64,000 nt of DNA from Paenarthrobacter sp. A20 (lineage in GTDB: Bacteria > Actinomycetota > Actinomycetes > Actinomycetales > Micrococcaceae). The notes under the pieces are model-generated. The model ran no database searches and was not told the DNA's origin. It was given only the letters and a program-made list of their open reading frames with translations. The stretch is from positions 4,898,001 through 4,962,000 of the forward strand of contig NZ_JALJWH010000001.1 of NCBI RefSeq assembly GCF_024168825.1, read 5' to 3'. The position numbers and the translations under genes are program-made. Positions within the stretch are counted from its first letter, which is position 1, and the number at the start of each line of letters is the position of its first letter. Positions 33,832-41,796 of the stretch are shown here, one piece after another.

Positions 33832-35283
33832 TCAGCTGAGTGTCAGCACGCCGTCCACGCGCCGCGGGATTCCCAGCGGGTTGGCGTCGTGCAGCGCCGG
33901 GTGCAGGACAGACTCCGGGGCGTCTTGGTAGGCCACCGGACGCTGGAAGCGACGGACCGCAGTGGCGCCAACTGAGGTGAACAGCGAGGTAGTGGCCGGG
34001 TACGGGCCGCCGTGCTGCTGGGCCCAGTTCACGGCAACACCCGTGGGCCAGCCGTCGAACAGGACCCTGCCAGCCAAACCGCTGAGCTGCTCCACGAGTG
34101 CGGAGACGTCTTCACCCGGTTCCGCGTGAACGGTGCCCGTGAGGCTGCCCGGAACCTTCGCCAGTGCCGCGGACAGTTCCTCCTGGTTGGCGTACTCGAT
34201 GAGCAGCGTGGTGGGGCCGAAGCACTCCTCCAACAGCTCATCAGGGCGCTCCAGCACGTTGGCCGCACTGGTGGAGAACACCACGGGTGCGGCGCCGTCG
34301 GCCAGGCTGTCCTGCTGGACGGTGCCACTGACGACGGCGACACCCGGCTGGCCTGCGACGTTCCGGAGCCCGTCCGGGTACGCCTCGGCGATGCGCTCGG
34401 TGAGCATGGCGGCTGTCGGCTTGTCCTTGCTTGCCTCAGCAAGGCGTGACGCAAAGTCCGTGCCGGCCGGGATGAAGACCAAGCCGGGCTTGGTGCAGAA
34501 CTGGCCCGCACCCATCGTGAAGGAGCCTGCGAGGCCAGCAGCCAGCTGTTGGCCTCGCTCGGCCAGCGCGTCCGCCGTGATGACTACAGGGTTCAGGCTG
34601 CCCAGCTCGCCGTAGAAGGGGATGGGCTCCGGGCGGGACGACGCGAGGTCGAACAACGCGCGGCCGCCGGGGATGGAACCCGTGAAGCCGACGGCCTTGA
34701 TGGCGGGGTCCTGGACCAACGCTGTGCCGGCCTCGCGCCCGCTGACCAAGGCAAAAACCCCGGCGGGAGCTCCGGCCTTGGCCAGGGCGTCGCTGACAAT
34801 CTCGGCGGTCCGCTCGGAGAGGCGGAGATGTCCCGAGTGCGCCTTGACGATCACCGGACAGCCAACAGCCAACGCGGAAGCAGTATCGCCGCCGGCCACG
34901 GAGAACGCGAATGGGAAGTTCGACGCCGAGAACACGGCCACCGGGCCAATCGGACGCAGGATGCGGCGCAAGTCGGGCTTGGGCGGAGTGGCCGTAGGGT
35001 CGGCGTGGTCAATGACGGCTTCCAGGTACGAGCCCTCGGTCATCACGTTCGCGAACAGCCGCAGCTGGCCACTGGTCCTGGCTACCTCGCCCGTGAGCCG
35101 GACAGAACCCAGGCTCGTCTCGGAATCGGCGATGGCCACCAGTTCGGTGACGTTGGCGTCCAAGGCGTCGGCGACGGCGGTCAGCCAGGCTGCACGCTCG
35201 GCGTCAGAGGCTGCTGCGGTCACTTTTGCGGCCTCGGTAGCTGCCGCCGTGATGGCGGTCAGGTCAAGAGTTGCTGTACTCAA
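33832..35283 (-). CDS. Aldehyde dehydrogenase, probable 2,5-dioxopentanoate (2-oxoglutarate semialdehyde) dehydrogenase
   Basis: Last step of oxidative uronate/aldarate breakdown: oxidises 2-oxoglutarate semialdehyde to 2-oxoglutarate with NAD(P). Seen: 483 residues, cofactor region GPVAVFSASNFPFAFSVAGG and VKAHSGH, GFTGSIPGGRALFD, catalytic-Glu region FYGELGSLNP and catalytic Cys in GAGQFCTKPG, all typical of the GucD/YcbD group of semialdehyde dehydrogenases. The start is TTG at 35283 with AAAGGAAA in front, overlapping the previous gene by 20 bases. Position in one operon with an enolase-family enzyme, a KDG-type dehydratase and a sugar dehydrogenase fits the pathway. Confidence 0.85.
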   Translation of the reverse strand: MSTATLDLTAITAAATEAAKVTAAASDAERAAWLTAVADALDANVTELVAIADSETSLGSVRLTGEVARTSGQLRLFANVMTEGSYLEAVIDHADPTATPPKPDLRRILRPIGPVAVFSASNFPFAFSVAGGDTASALAVGCPVIVKAHSGHLRLSERTAEIVSDALAKAGAPAGVFALVSGREAGTALVQDPAIKAVGFTGSIPGGRALFDLASSRPEPIPFYGELGSLNPVVITADALAERGQQLAAGLAGSFTMGAGQFCTKPGLVFIPAGTDFASRLAEASKDKPTAAMLTERIAEAYPDGLRNVAGQPGVAVVSGTVQQDSLADGAAPVVFSTSAANVLERPDELLEECFGPTTLLIEYANQEELSAALAKVPGSLTGTVHAEPGEDVSALVEQLSGLAGRVLFDGWPTGVAVNWAQQHGGPYPATTSLFTSVGATAVRRFQRPVAYQDAPESVLHPALHDANPLGIPRRVDGVLTLS

Positions 35284-36412
35284 TGCGGTTTCCTTTACTC
35301 TCGGGGGCGGAGCTGTCAGGGGCAGCCACCTCAGGTGTGTGCGGCTTCCCGCCGAAGTCGAAGCCGAGCCCGTGAAGGCCTGAAGACGTGAGCCGGCTGT
35401 TGCGGATGCGAACCGGGGAAGGCCCGGACAGGATGCCAAGCTGACCGAATGAGGCGTCCTCAACGTCCTCCACGCTCACGGCCTCGGCCAAGGTGAGTGC
35501 CAGCTGCCCGGACAGCTCCGGGAGCAGGTGCGGCGCCACCCGGATGCTGTTGGCACGGGCAAGCTCAACGATCCTGCGGAAGGGCGTAATACCGCCCACC
35601 CGGACGATGTTGGGCTGGATGATGTCCACGGCTTCAGCTTCGATGAAATCGCGGAAACGGTAGATCGTGTGGACGTTCTCGCCCAGGGCAATGGGCACGG
35701 GCGAGTGCTTGCGCAAGCGGCGGTAGGCCCAGAGGTCGTCGGCGCGGATCGGTTCTTCCAGCCACTCCAGTCCGTGCTCCCCCAAAACATCCAAGGCACG
35801 GAAGGTGTGGGCGAGGTCCCAACGCTGGTTGGCGTCGATCATGAGCAGCCGGTCAGGGCCGATCACAGCCCGCACGGCGGCGACGCGTTCGGCGTCTTCG
35901 CGGAGTTCGGGCTTGCCCACCTTGATCTTTACGGCGTTGTGCCCCGCGGCAACCCACCGCTGGGTTTGCTCCACCAGCTGATCCAAGGTGTAGTGCAGGT
36001 TCACGCCGGAACCGTAGACCTCCACGGATTCCTGGCGCTGGCCCAAAAGCCCGGTGACGGATGTGCCCGCCTGCCGTGCCTTCAGGTCCCACAGGGCAAG
36101 GTCCACACCTGCCATCGCGATGGTGGTGAGGCCTCCCCCGCCTGCTTCGTGCAGCCGCTTCCACAGTTGGTCCCACACGATCTCCGGGTTGGCTTCCAAA
36201 CCCACGATGAACGGTGCGATGTCGTGATCCAGCAGAGCCTTCACCGCCTGGGGACCAATGGTAGGTGTCCACGAGAAACCGTGGCCCGTACCGCCGTCGT
36301 CCGTGGTCAGTTCGGTGACGATCACATGGTTCTCGGGCGCCTCAGCACCCCAGCTGCGCAGCAGCGGGACCGTGATCAGCCGGGTGGCGAGGCCCGTAAT
36401 GCGGGCCGGCAT
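35264..36412 (-). CDS. Enolase-superfamily dehydratase/cycloisomerase (mandelate racemase subgroup)
   Basis: 382-residue enzyme of the mandelate racemase type, about the length of galactarolactone cycloisomerase and sugar-acid dehydratases. Seen: Lys pair KIK (162, 164), metal ligands Asp193 (DANQ), Glu219/220 (LEEP) and Glu245 (GEN), and general-base His295 (APHLLPEL), i.e. a complete active site. Because the neighbours encode a sugar dehydrogenase and a KDG-type dehydratase, the best guess is ring opening/dehydration of an aldaro-lactone to 2-keto-3-deoxy-hexarate (galactarolactone cycloisomerase), but sugar-acid dehydratases such as rhamnonate or galactarate dehydratase share all these residues. 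The ATG overlaps the upstream stop by one base. Confidence 0.8.
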   Translation of the reverse strand: MPARITGLATRLITVPLLRSWGAEAPENHVIVTELTTDDGGTGHGFSWTPTIGPQAVKALLDHDIAPFIVGLEANPEIVWDQLWKRLHEAGGGGLTTIAMAGVDLALWDLKARQAGTSVTGLLGQRQESVEVYGSGVNLHYTLDQLVEQTQRWVAAGHNAVKIKVGKPELREDAERVAAVRAVIGPDRLLMIDANQRWDLAHTFRALDVLGEHGLEWLEEPIRADDLWAYRRLRKHSPVPIALGENVHTIYRFRDFIEAEAVDIIQPNIVRVGGITPFRRIVELARANSIRVAPHLLPELSGQLALTLAEAVSVEDVEDASFGQLGILSGPSPVRIRNSRLTSSGLHGLGFDFGGKPHTPEVAAPDSSAPESKGNRIEYSNS

Positions 36413-37317
36413 CAGCTGCCGGCCAGCTCGTGGCCCTTGGCCAGGATGGACTTGAGCTCCAGCAGTTGCTCTTCGCTGGGGTCAACCAGCGGCGGACGGA
36501 CCGGGCCAACGGGCAGCCCGGCAAGGCGCAGGCCTGCCTTGATGAGGGAAACGCCAAAGCCCGGAGTCTGGTCGCGGAGCCGGACCAGCGGCGCGTAGAA
36601 ACCTTCCAGCAGGGCGTGGCGGCGCTCTTCGTCACCGAAGACGTAGGCGTCGTAATAGGCCTTGGCGATTTCCGGGGCCATGGCGAACGCCGCGGAGGAG
36701 TACAAGGGGATGCCGAGGCCACGGTAGGCACCCTGCGTCAGCTCAGCGGTCAGCAGGCCGTTGAACAGGGCGAAGTCGGTGCGGCCGCTGGCGTTGATCG
36801 CGGAGACGATTTCCTGGGCCAGTCCGACGTCGCCGATTCCGTCCTTGAAGCCAACAACCTTCGGGTTGGCAGTGAGGCGCGTGATCGCCTCTGCGGTGAA
36901 CTTGGCCGTACCGCGGTGGTACACGATCACCGGCAGGCTGCTCGCGGCGGCGATGGCTTCGACGTAGGCCACCACGCCGTCCGTGGGGCCGGTGACCAGA
37001 TACGGCGGGAGCACCAGGAGGGCGTCTGCGCCTGCTTCCTCAGCCACCTTGGCTGCGGCGATGGCGTGGCCCAGGGGTCCACCGGCACCGGAGACCACGG
37101 GAACAGCTCCTGCAACGGCCTCGACGGCGGCAGTCACCACAGTGCGGATCTCATCGAGCGAGAGTGCGTGGAATTCGCCGGTGCCGCAGGCGGGGAAGAC
37201 GCCGCCGGGGCCGAATGGAAGACGGGAGGTGATGTGCTCCTTCAGCAGGGCTACATCTACCGAGCCGTCCTCGGCAAAGGGCGTGACGGGGAAGAACAAT
37301 ACGCCGTCGAAGTTCAT
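36412..37317 (-). CDS. kdgD: 5-dehydro-4-deoxyglucarate dehydratase (DHDPS/NAL superfamily)
   Basis: Decarboxylating dehydratase converting 5-keto-4-deoxy-D-glucarate to 2,5-dioxopentanoate. Seen: 301 residues, Schiff-base Lys158 in VVGFKDG, Tyr133 in VIVYHRG and the GTGEF motif at 45-49, which is the KdgD version of the GTTGE motif of this superfamily. The downstream aldehyde dehydrogenase uses its product. Coupled at both ends: ATGA overlap with the dehydrogenase upstream, one-base overlap with the enolase-family gene downstream. Confidence 0.88.
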   Translation of the reverse strand: MNFDGVLFFPVTPFAEDGSVDVALLKEHITSRLPFGPGGVFPACGTGEFHALSLDEIRTVVTAAVEAVAGAVPVVSGAGGPLGHAIAAAKVAEEAGADALLVLPPYLVTGPTDGVVAYVEAIAAASSLPVIVYHRGTAKFTAEAITRLTANPKVVGFKDGIGDVGLAQEIVSAINASGRTDFALFNGLLTAELTQGAYRGLGIPLYSSAAFAMAPEIAKAYYDAYVFGDEERRHALLEGFYAPLVRLRDQTPGFGVSLIKAGLRLAGLPVGPVRPPLVDPSEEQLLELKSILAKGHELAGS

Positions 37318-38312
37318 GGGGTCTCCTTGGTTGCTCCCGCCGGGACCAGGCCGGCGTGATTCTCGTCGTTGAGTGCTGGTTGTTCGGTTGCTGCTCTGTC
37401 TTCGCCCTCGAAAGCCGGCCTAAGCTCGGTGCGCCAGGTGCGCTTGGGCGCCCAGCCGAGGAGTTCGCGGGCTTTGTCGATGGAGAATGCCGGGCTGGTT
37501 CCGGTCAGCTGTTCAGTGAGTGGGCCGCTGCCGGGAAGGAAGCGCGGGAACAATTCCGCCAGGGGCGCTGTAGCCAGGGCATCCCTGGCGCCAACGAAGA
37601 AGACCTGGCCGTTGGGAATTGAGTCCATCTTGTCCAGGAGCACGTCCAGGAAGTCGGCCACGTCCCGGGCATCCACGTAGTTGAACAGTGCCGGTGCTGA
37701 AAGCGCTGGGTCCTGCAACCGCTCGCGGACCGTGTGTCCCTGCTGCGTCAACGCGCCTTCCCATTCTTCCGGGGAGATCACGTAGCAGGGGCGGAATGCC
37801 GCGTACCGGATCTTGTCCCCCTGCGCGGCCGCGAACATCTGCACGGTCTGCTCGGCGATCAGTTTGGACAACGCATACGCGTTCCACGGCTTGGGCAGCG
37901 TCCGCTCGTCCAGCGGGAACGACGGCGGCAGCCAGCCGGCCGGTGAGCCATAGCCCAGGGCGGTGGGGCTGGACGCCGTCACGATCTTCGGGACACCCGC
38001 GTCGGTAGCCGCACTGACCACCGCGTAGGCGAGCCGGGTGTTCGTGCTGAAAATGACGTCCTCGGGTGCGCTGAAAGGTACGGCAATAGCAGCGAGGTGG
38101 ATCACGGCGTCGGGCGCTGTTTCGCGGATGAGCCGCTCCGCTTCCCCCGGTGCCAGCAGATCCACGGTGTACTGCTCGGCTCCGGCGGGCAACTGCTCCG
38201 CGGGGATGGCGTCCCGGTCCACCGAGATCACCTTGTGGCCCGCATCGGCGAGACCGGCCACCACACTGCGGCCGAGCCGGCCTGAACCGCCGGTGACGAA
38301 TATCCTGCTCAT
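37314..38312 (-). CDS. NAD-dependent epimerase/dehydratase family, candidate uronate dehydrogenase
   Basis: Extended short-chain dehydrogenase, 332 residues. Seen: nucleotide motif TGGSGRLG at 7-14, SSP around 114-116 and the catalytic YALSK at 146-150. Place at the head of the KDG pathway suggests oxidation of galacturonate or glucuronate to the aldarolactone, as by uronate dehydrogenase (Udh). Known Udh enzymes are about 265-275 residues, so this one is longer, with extra sequence near the substrate side and the C-terminus (RAATEQPALNDENHAGLVPA); another sugar as substrate is possible. It lies 30 bases after the Gfo/Idh gene and overlaps kdgD by four bases. Confidence 0.7.
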   Translation of the reverse strand: MSRIFVTGGSGRLGRSVVAGLADAGHKVISVDRDAIPAEQLPAGAEQYTVDLLAPGEAERLIRETAPDAVIHLAAIAVPFSAPEDVIFSTNTRLAYAVVSAATDAGVPKIVTASSPTALGYGSPAGWLPPSFPLDERTLPKPWNAYALSKLIAEQTVQMFAAAQGDKIRYAAFRPCYVISPEEWEGALTQQGHTVRERLQDPALSAPALFNYVDARDVADFLDVLLDKMDSIPNGQVFFVGARDALATAPLAELFPRFLPGSGPLTEQLTGTSPAFSIDKARELLGWAPKRTWRTELRPAFEGEDRAATEQPALNDENHAGLVPAGATKETP

Positions 38313-38342
38313 GGTCTTTTCCTTGCTTGGGTAGTGAACCGG

Positions 38343-39755
38343 TCAGGCCTGGCTGCGGCTGAGATCAACGCCGAGGCCAAGTTCGCTGATGCGGACGGGA
38401 AGGTCGGTCTCCAGGGATTGGTTGCCGGCGATGCCCACCGATACGGACCGGAGTCCGTCGATGTAGCCGGACGGGCGGCCCAGCGGGTCAGCGCCGGGAC
38501 CGTTGAAGAGGTCCGAGAGCAGCAGGTTGTCGCCGCCCCCGTGGCCGCCTTCGCCGTTGATGATCGGGACTTCGTAGGCAGCTTCCCAGTGGCGCTGGAC
38601 CACCAGGCGTTCACCGTTGCGGCGTACCGCGTCTTCCTCCTCGATGGGAGTGGCGCTCGGGTCCACCACGGTCTTCTTGTCCGTGCTGGACTCGACGGCG
38701 GCGCGCTCCACCACTTCGAGTTCCGCACGGCCTTCGGTGCCGTTGACGGTGACCCGGTAGCCTTCCCACGGGCTGTGGGCGTTCAGCGAGTAGCTCAGCG
38801 TCGGCCCGCCCTGGTAATCCACCACGAGGGCCAGGTTGTCCTCGATGGTGATGCCCTCGGTGAACACGTCTTGGTCACGGATGTAGCCGTCAAACTTTTC
38901 GTTGTCGTAGTACAGGGCCTTCAAGCGCTCGTCGTCGCGCATGTCCAGGCGGAAGGGATCGTGCTCCAGGCCGTCAACGGTGCCGCGCTCGGGGCGGGCT
39001 CCCAGGCCGCGCTCGGCGGCGTTCTTGTCGCCGTAGAAGCGCAGGCCACCGGAGGCAAACACGCGCTCCGGAACATCGTTGATCCACCAGTTCACCAGGT
39101 CGAAGTGGTGGGAAGCCTTGTGGATGAGCAGGCCACCGGAGTTCTTCTTTTCGCGGTGCCAGCGGCGGAAGTAGTCGGCGCCGTGCACAGTGTCCAGCAC
39201 CCAGCTGAAGTCGATGGACGTGACTTTTCCGATCACGCCGTTCTGGATGACTTCCTTGAGCGCGCTGTTGCGTGGCGAGTAGCGGTAGTTGAACGTCACC
39301 ACTACGTAGCGGCCGGTCTTCGCCACGGCGTCGGTGATTCGGCGGCAGCCGTCAACGTCAATCGTCAGCGGCTTTTCAACCACGACGTCGGCACCCGCCT
39401 CGAGTGCCTCAACGATGTAGTCCGCGTGGGTGTAGTCGGGCGTCGTGACGATGACGCGCTCGATGCCGTTGGACTGGATGAAGCTTGTGAGCTCGCCGGG
39501 CTCGAAGGAAGCTACCGGCTCTGTTCCGCCGAGTTCCTTGATGAGGTCCTGGTAGAAGTCCACCCGGCCCTGGTTGACGTCGGAAAGCGCAATGAGTTCT
39601 GCGACGTCCGCGTGCTGCCCATAGATGGCCCGGATGTACATCTCCGAGCGGCCGCCCGTGCCGATGAGGGCAATGCGGGTCCGCTTGCGGCCACCGGCCT
39701 GGGTTGTCGTTGCGGCAGATGCGGTCTGGGTCTCGGCTGAGTCGACGTTGACCAT
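38343..39755 (-). CDS. Gfo/Idh/MocA family oxidoreductase (single, not fused)
   Basis: 470-residue NAD(P)-dependent sugar oxidoreductase. Seen: RIALIGTGGRSEMYIRA at residues 26-42 after a Ser/Thr/Ala-rich leader, EKPLT (EKP motif), and HKASHHFDLVNWWI in the catalytic region; the C-terminal domain carries an acidic insert. It resembles the group acting on sugars from glycans rather than inositol dehydrogenase. First gene of the minus-strand uronate operon; the LacI-type box at 39822 is 67 bases upstream and is shared with the divergent LacI gene. Exact substrate unknown. Confidence 0.83.
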   Translation of the reverse strand: MVNVDSAETQTASAATTTQAGGRKRTRIALIGTGGRSEMYIRAIYGQHADVAELIALSDVNQGRVDFYQDLIKELGGTEPVASFEPGELTSFIQSNGIERVIVTTPDYTHADYIVEALEAGADVVVEKPLTIDVDGCRRITDAVAKTGRYVVVTFNYRYSPRNSALKEVIQNGVIGKVTSIDFSWVLDTVHGADYFRRWHREKKNSGGLLIHKASHHFDLVNWWINDVPERVFASGGLRFYGDKNAAERGLGARPERGTVDGLEHDPFRLDMRDDERLKALYYDNEKFDGYIRDQDVFTEGITIEDNLALVVDYQGGPTLSYSLNAHSPWEGYRVTVNGTEGRAELEVVERAAVESSTDKKTVVDPSATPIEEEDAVRRNGERLVVQRHWEAAYEVPIINGEGGHGGGDNLLLSDLFNGPGADPLGRPSGYIDGLRSVSVGIAGNQSLETDLPVRISELGLGVDLSRSQA

Positions 39756-39821
39756 GTGGATGCCCCTTTCGAAAGGCAGGAGTGAACCGCTTGACGGCCC
39801 GGCTTCAAGTGGGAAGAATCA

Positions 39822-39839
39822 TGAGAAAGCGTTTTCTCA
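39822..39839. promoter_or_regulatory. LacI-family operator, best palindrome of the cluster
   Basis: TGAGAAAGCGTTTTCTCA, an 18-bp near-perfect dyad with central CG, placed between the divergent uronate operon (start 39755) and the LacI gene (start 39935). Variants of it precede at least four other transcription units in 11-29 kb. Position suits autoregulation plus operon repression. Confidence 0.7.
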
Positions 39840-39934
39840 GAGCGTTATAAGCTTTGTATCAAGACTCTGGTGGTCACGTCAACCATTGCTCCAACGACGG
39901 AGCATGCGGGAGGCGACCAATGGGAAGGGGCCAC

Positions 39935-40966
39935 ATGGCACGCAGGAACACCAACAGGCGCGTTGGCATTGCCGATGTCGCGGAGAAGGCGGGCGTCTCG
40001 CACGCCACCGTGTCGCGCGTCATGAACGGTAATGCCGCCGTGGACCCTGGCATCGCTGCGCGCGTCCGGGCAGCCGCTGCGGAATTGAAGTACCAGCCCA
40101 ACCCCGTGGGGCGCAGCCTCGCCCTGGGCAAGACAGACACCATCGGCATCGTCGTACCGGATCTTGCCAACCCCACCTTCCAGGCCATCCTCCGCGGACT
40201 CAGCATCGCGGCAGCCCAGGACGGGTACCGCGTCCTGATCGCCGACTCCTCCGAGGTCACCAGCGAAGAAGCCATCCTTGCAGGCGAGGCCAGGCGCCGC
40301 TGTGACGGCGTGGTGCTCTGCGCCCCCCGCATGGCTGATGCCGAGTTGGAAGAACTTGCGCCCACCCTGCACCCGCTGGTGCTCATCAATCGCACCACCA
40401 TTGCCACCAACACGCCCAGCCTGAGCGTCGACTACGGGCAGGGCATCCAGGAGTTGGCGCAGCACTTGGTGACGTTGGGCCACCGCCGGCTGGCATTCCT
40501 CTCCGGACCCGAGCACAGTGCATCCAACCGCCAACGCCTGGTCGGGCTGGACCAGTTCCGCGCCGAACACCCGGAGATCGAACTGCAGATGCTCCATGGC
40601 GGCTCCAACTTCGACTCCGGCCATGAGTCCACCGAGGCCATCATTGCCAGCGGCGCCACCGGAATCCTGGCCTTCAACGACCTCGTTGCCATGGGGTTGC
40701 TCAGCGGCCTGCATGAGCGCGGAATACGCGTACCGGAAGACATCTCAGTGACGGGCTTCGACGACATCCCGTTCGCCAAATACACAACTCCCCCGCTGAC
40801 CACCGCGGCCGTGCCCATCAACGAGCTCGGAAGCCTGGCTTGGCGGAGGATGCGGGAGCAGATCCAGCAGGCCGGCGAAGCCACCACCCAGGCGCAGGAC
40901 GAATTCGCCCCCAGGGTGGAGATCCGCAAGAGCACGGCAGCCCCCGCACTCACTCCAGCCAGTTGA
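39935..40966 (+). CDS. LacI-family transcriptional regulator
   Basis: 343-residue repressor. Seen: N-terminal helix-turn-helix VAEKAGVSHATVSRVMNG, hinge helix region NPVGRSLALGKTDTIG, and the periplasmic-binding-like ligand domain ending FDDIPFAKYTTPPLTT, the classic LacI/GalR pattern. ATG at 39935 has GGGAAGGGG upstream; earlier ATGs in frame lack a ribosome site. It is divergent from the uronate operon, and the repeated TGAGAAAGCGTTTTCTCA-type boxes across 29 kb make it the likely regulator of the whole catabolic region. Effector unknown; a uronate or pathway intermediate is plausible. The TGA stop is part of a palindrome. Confidence 0.9.
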   Translation: MARRNTNRRVGIADVAEKAGVSHATVSRVMNGNAAVDPGIAARVRAAAAELKYQPNPVGRSLALGKTDTIGIVVPDLANPTFQAILRGLSIAAAQDGYRVLIADSSEVTSEEAILAGEARRRCDGVVLCAPRMADAELEELAPTLHPLVLINRTTIATNTPSLSVDYGQGIQELAQHLVTLGHRRLAFLSGPEHSASNRQRLVGLDQFRAEHPEIELQMLHGGSNFDSGHESTEAIIASGATGILAFNDLVAMGLLSGLHERGIRVPEDISVTGFDDIPFAKYTTPPLTTAAVPINELGSLAWRRMREQIQQAGEATTQAQDEFAPRVEIRKSTAAPALTPAS

Positions 40967-41010
40967 CACTTAATGCCAATGTTCGGCGAGAAGATTGGCA
41001 TTAAGTGTCA
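40964..41010. repeat. Perfect palindrome providing both stop codons of convergent genes
   Basis: 17-bp perfect arms TGACACTTAATGCCAAT (40964-40980) and its complement (40994-41010) with a 13-nt loop. The outermost TGA on each strand is the stop codon of the LacI gene and of the GntR gene respectively. Twenty bases are shared with the palindrome at 16501-16559. Confidence 0.85.
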
Positions 41011-41706
41011 CTTCGGGGAGGGGTTTGCGCCCACTCCGGCCTCTTTATAGAAGCCTTGGATGTGGGCGGCCACCAGCTCAGCTGCCTTGCCGCCGTCGTT
41101 ATTGTTCACAGCAGTGAGGATGGCGCGATGTTCGGCGCGCAGCCGGGTTGACGTAGTGTCCCAATCGGGCAGGTTTCCGGTGAGCTCACCGGCGTAGTTC
41201 TCGATCGCACCCCTCAGCGAGGCCATCATGGCACTGACCACCGAGTTGCCGGCAGCCTGCGCCAGTGCCACATGGAAGCGGGCATCAAGGGCCAGGAAAG
41301 TGTCGATGTCAGGCGCCGCATCCATCTGATCCAGGAGCGCAGCAGCTTCCTCCAGCTCCGGCACGCCCACCTTAGCCCGCTCCGCCGCCCAGGATTCAAG
41401 CAGGACGCGGGTCTCCACGATGTCCGCCACCGGAAGGTGCCGGGTGGCCACGTGCAGCCGAAGGGTTGAACCCAGCGCGGAGCCCGGCTCGGCGATGACC
41501 ACTGTCCCGGCGTCCTTGCCCGAACCCACGCCGGCGCGGACCACGCCCATCGCTTCCAGCATCCGGACCGCCTCGCGCACGGAAGTCCGTGACACCTGCA
41601 ATTGTTCGGCCATGGCGCGTTCACCCGGCAGCCGGCCGCCAAGGGCAAGGTCTCCGTCGGACAACTGCTTCTCGATCCATTGCAGGACCAACTCATGGGT
41701 ACGCAT
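41008..41706 (-). CDS. lldR: GntR-family (FadR subgroup) regulator, probable lactate regulator
   Basis: 232 residues: N-terminal winged helix with GRLPGERAMAEQLQVSRTSV and REAVRMLEAMGVV, C-terminal FCD domain with metal-binding style DARFHVALAQAAGN and AEHRAILTAV. Divergent to an L-lactate dehydrogenase gene, with three palindromic TGTGGT-n3-ACCACA boxes in the 90-bp gap, the pattern of FadR-type regulators such as LldR of C. glutamicum. The gene name rests on context, not on direct similarity. Autoregulation is likely, as the boxes start 18 bases from its ATG. Confidence 0.82.
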   Translation of the reverse strand: MRTHELVLQWIEKQLSDGDLALGGRLPGERAMAEQLQVSRTSVREAVRMLEAMGVVRAGVGSGKDAGTVVIAEPGSALGSTLRLHVATRHLPVADIVETRVLLESWAAERAKVGVPELEEAAALLDQMDAAPDIDTFLALDARFHVALAQAAGNSVVSAMMASLRGAIENYAGELTGNLPDWDTTSTRLRAEHRAILTAVNNNDGGKAAELVAAHIQGFYKEAGVGANPSPK

Positions 41707-41723
41707 AACGGAATACTAGTTGA

Positions 41724-41777
41724 TGTGGTCCAACCACATGCATTACAGTGTGGTTAGACCACAGTGGTAGGACCACA
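41724..41777. promoter_or_regulatory. Three GntR-type operator boxes between lldR and lldD
   Basis: TGTGGTCCAACCACA (41724-41738) and TGTGGTTAGACCACA (41749-41763) are perfect 6-3-6 palindromes; AGTGGTAGGACCACA (41763-41777) is a near-perfect third. Boxes 2 and 3 share a base and lie about 20-50 bases before the lldD start. Confidence 0.8.
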
Positions 41778-41796
41778 GAATTCAAGGGAGAACCGT

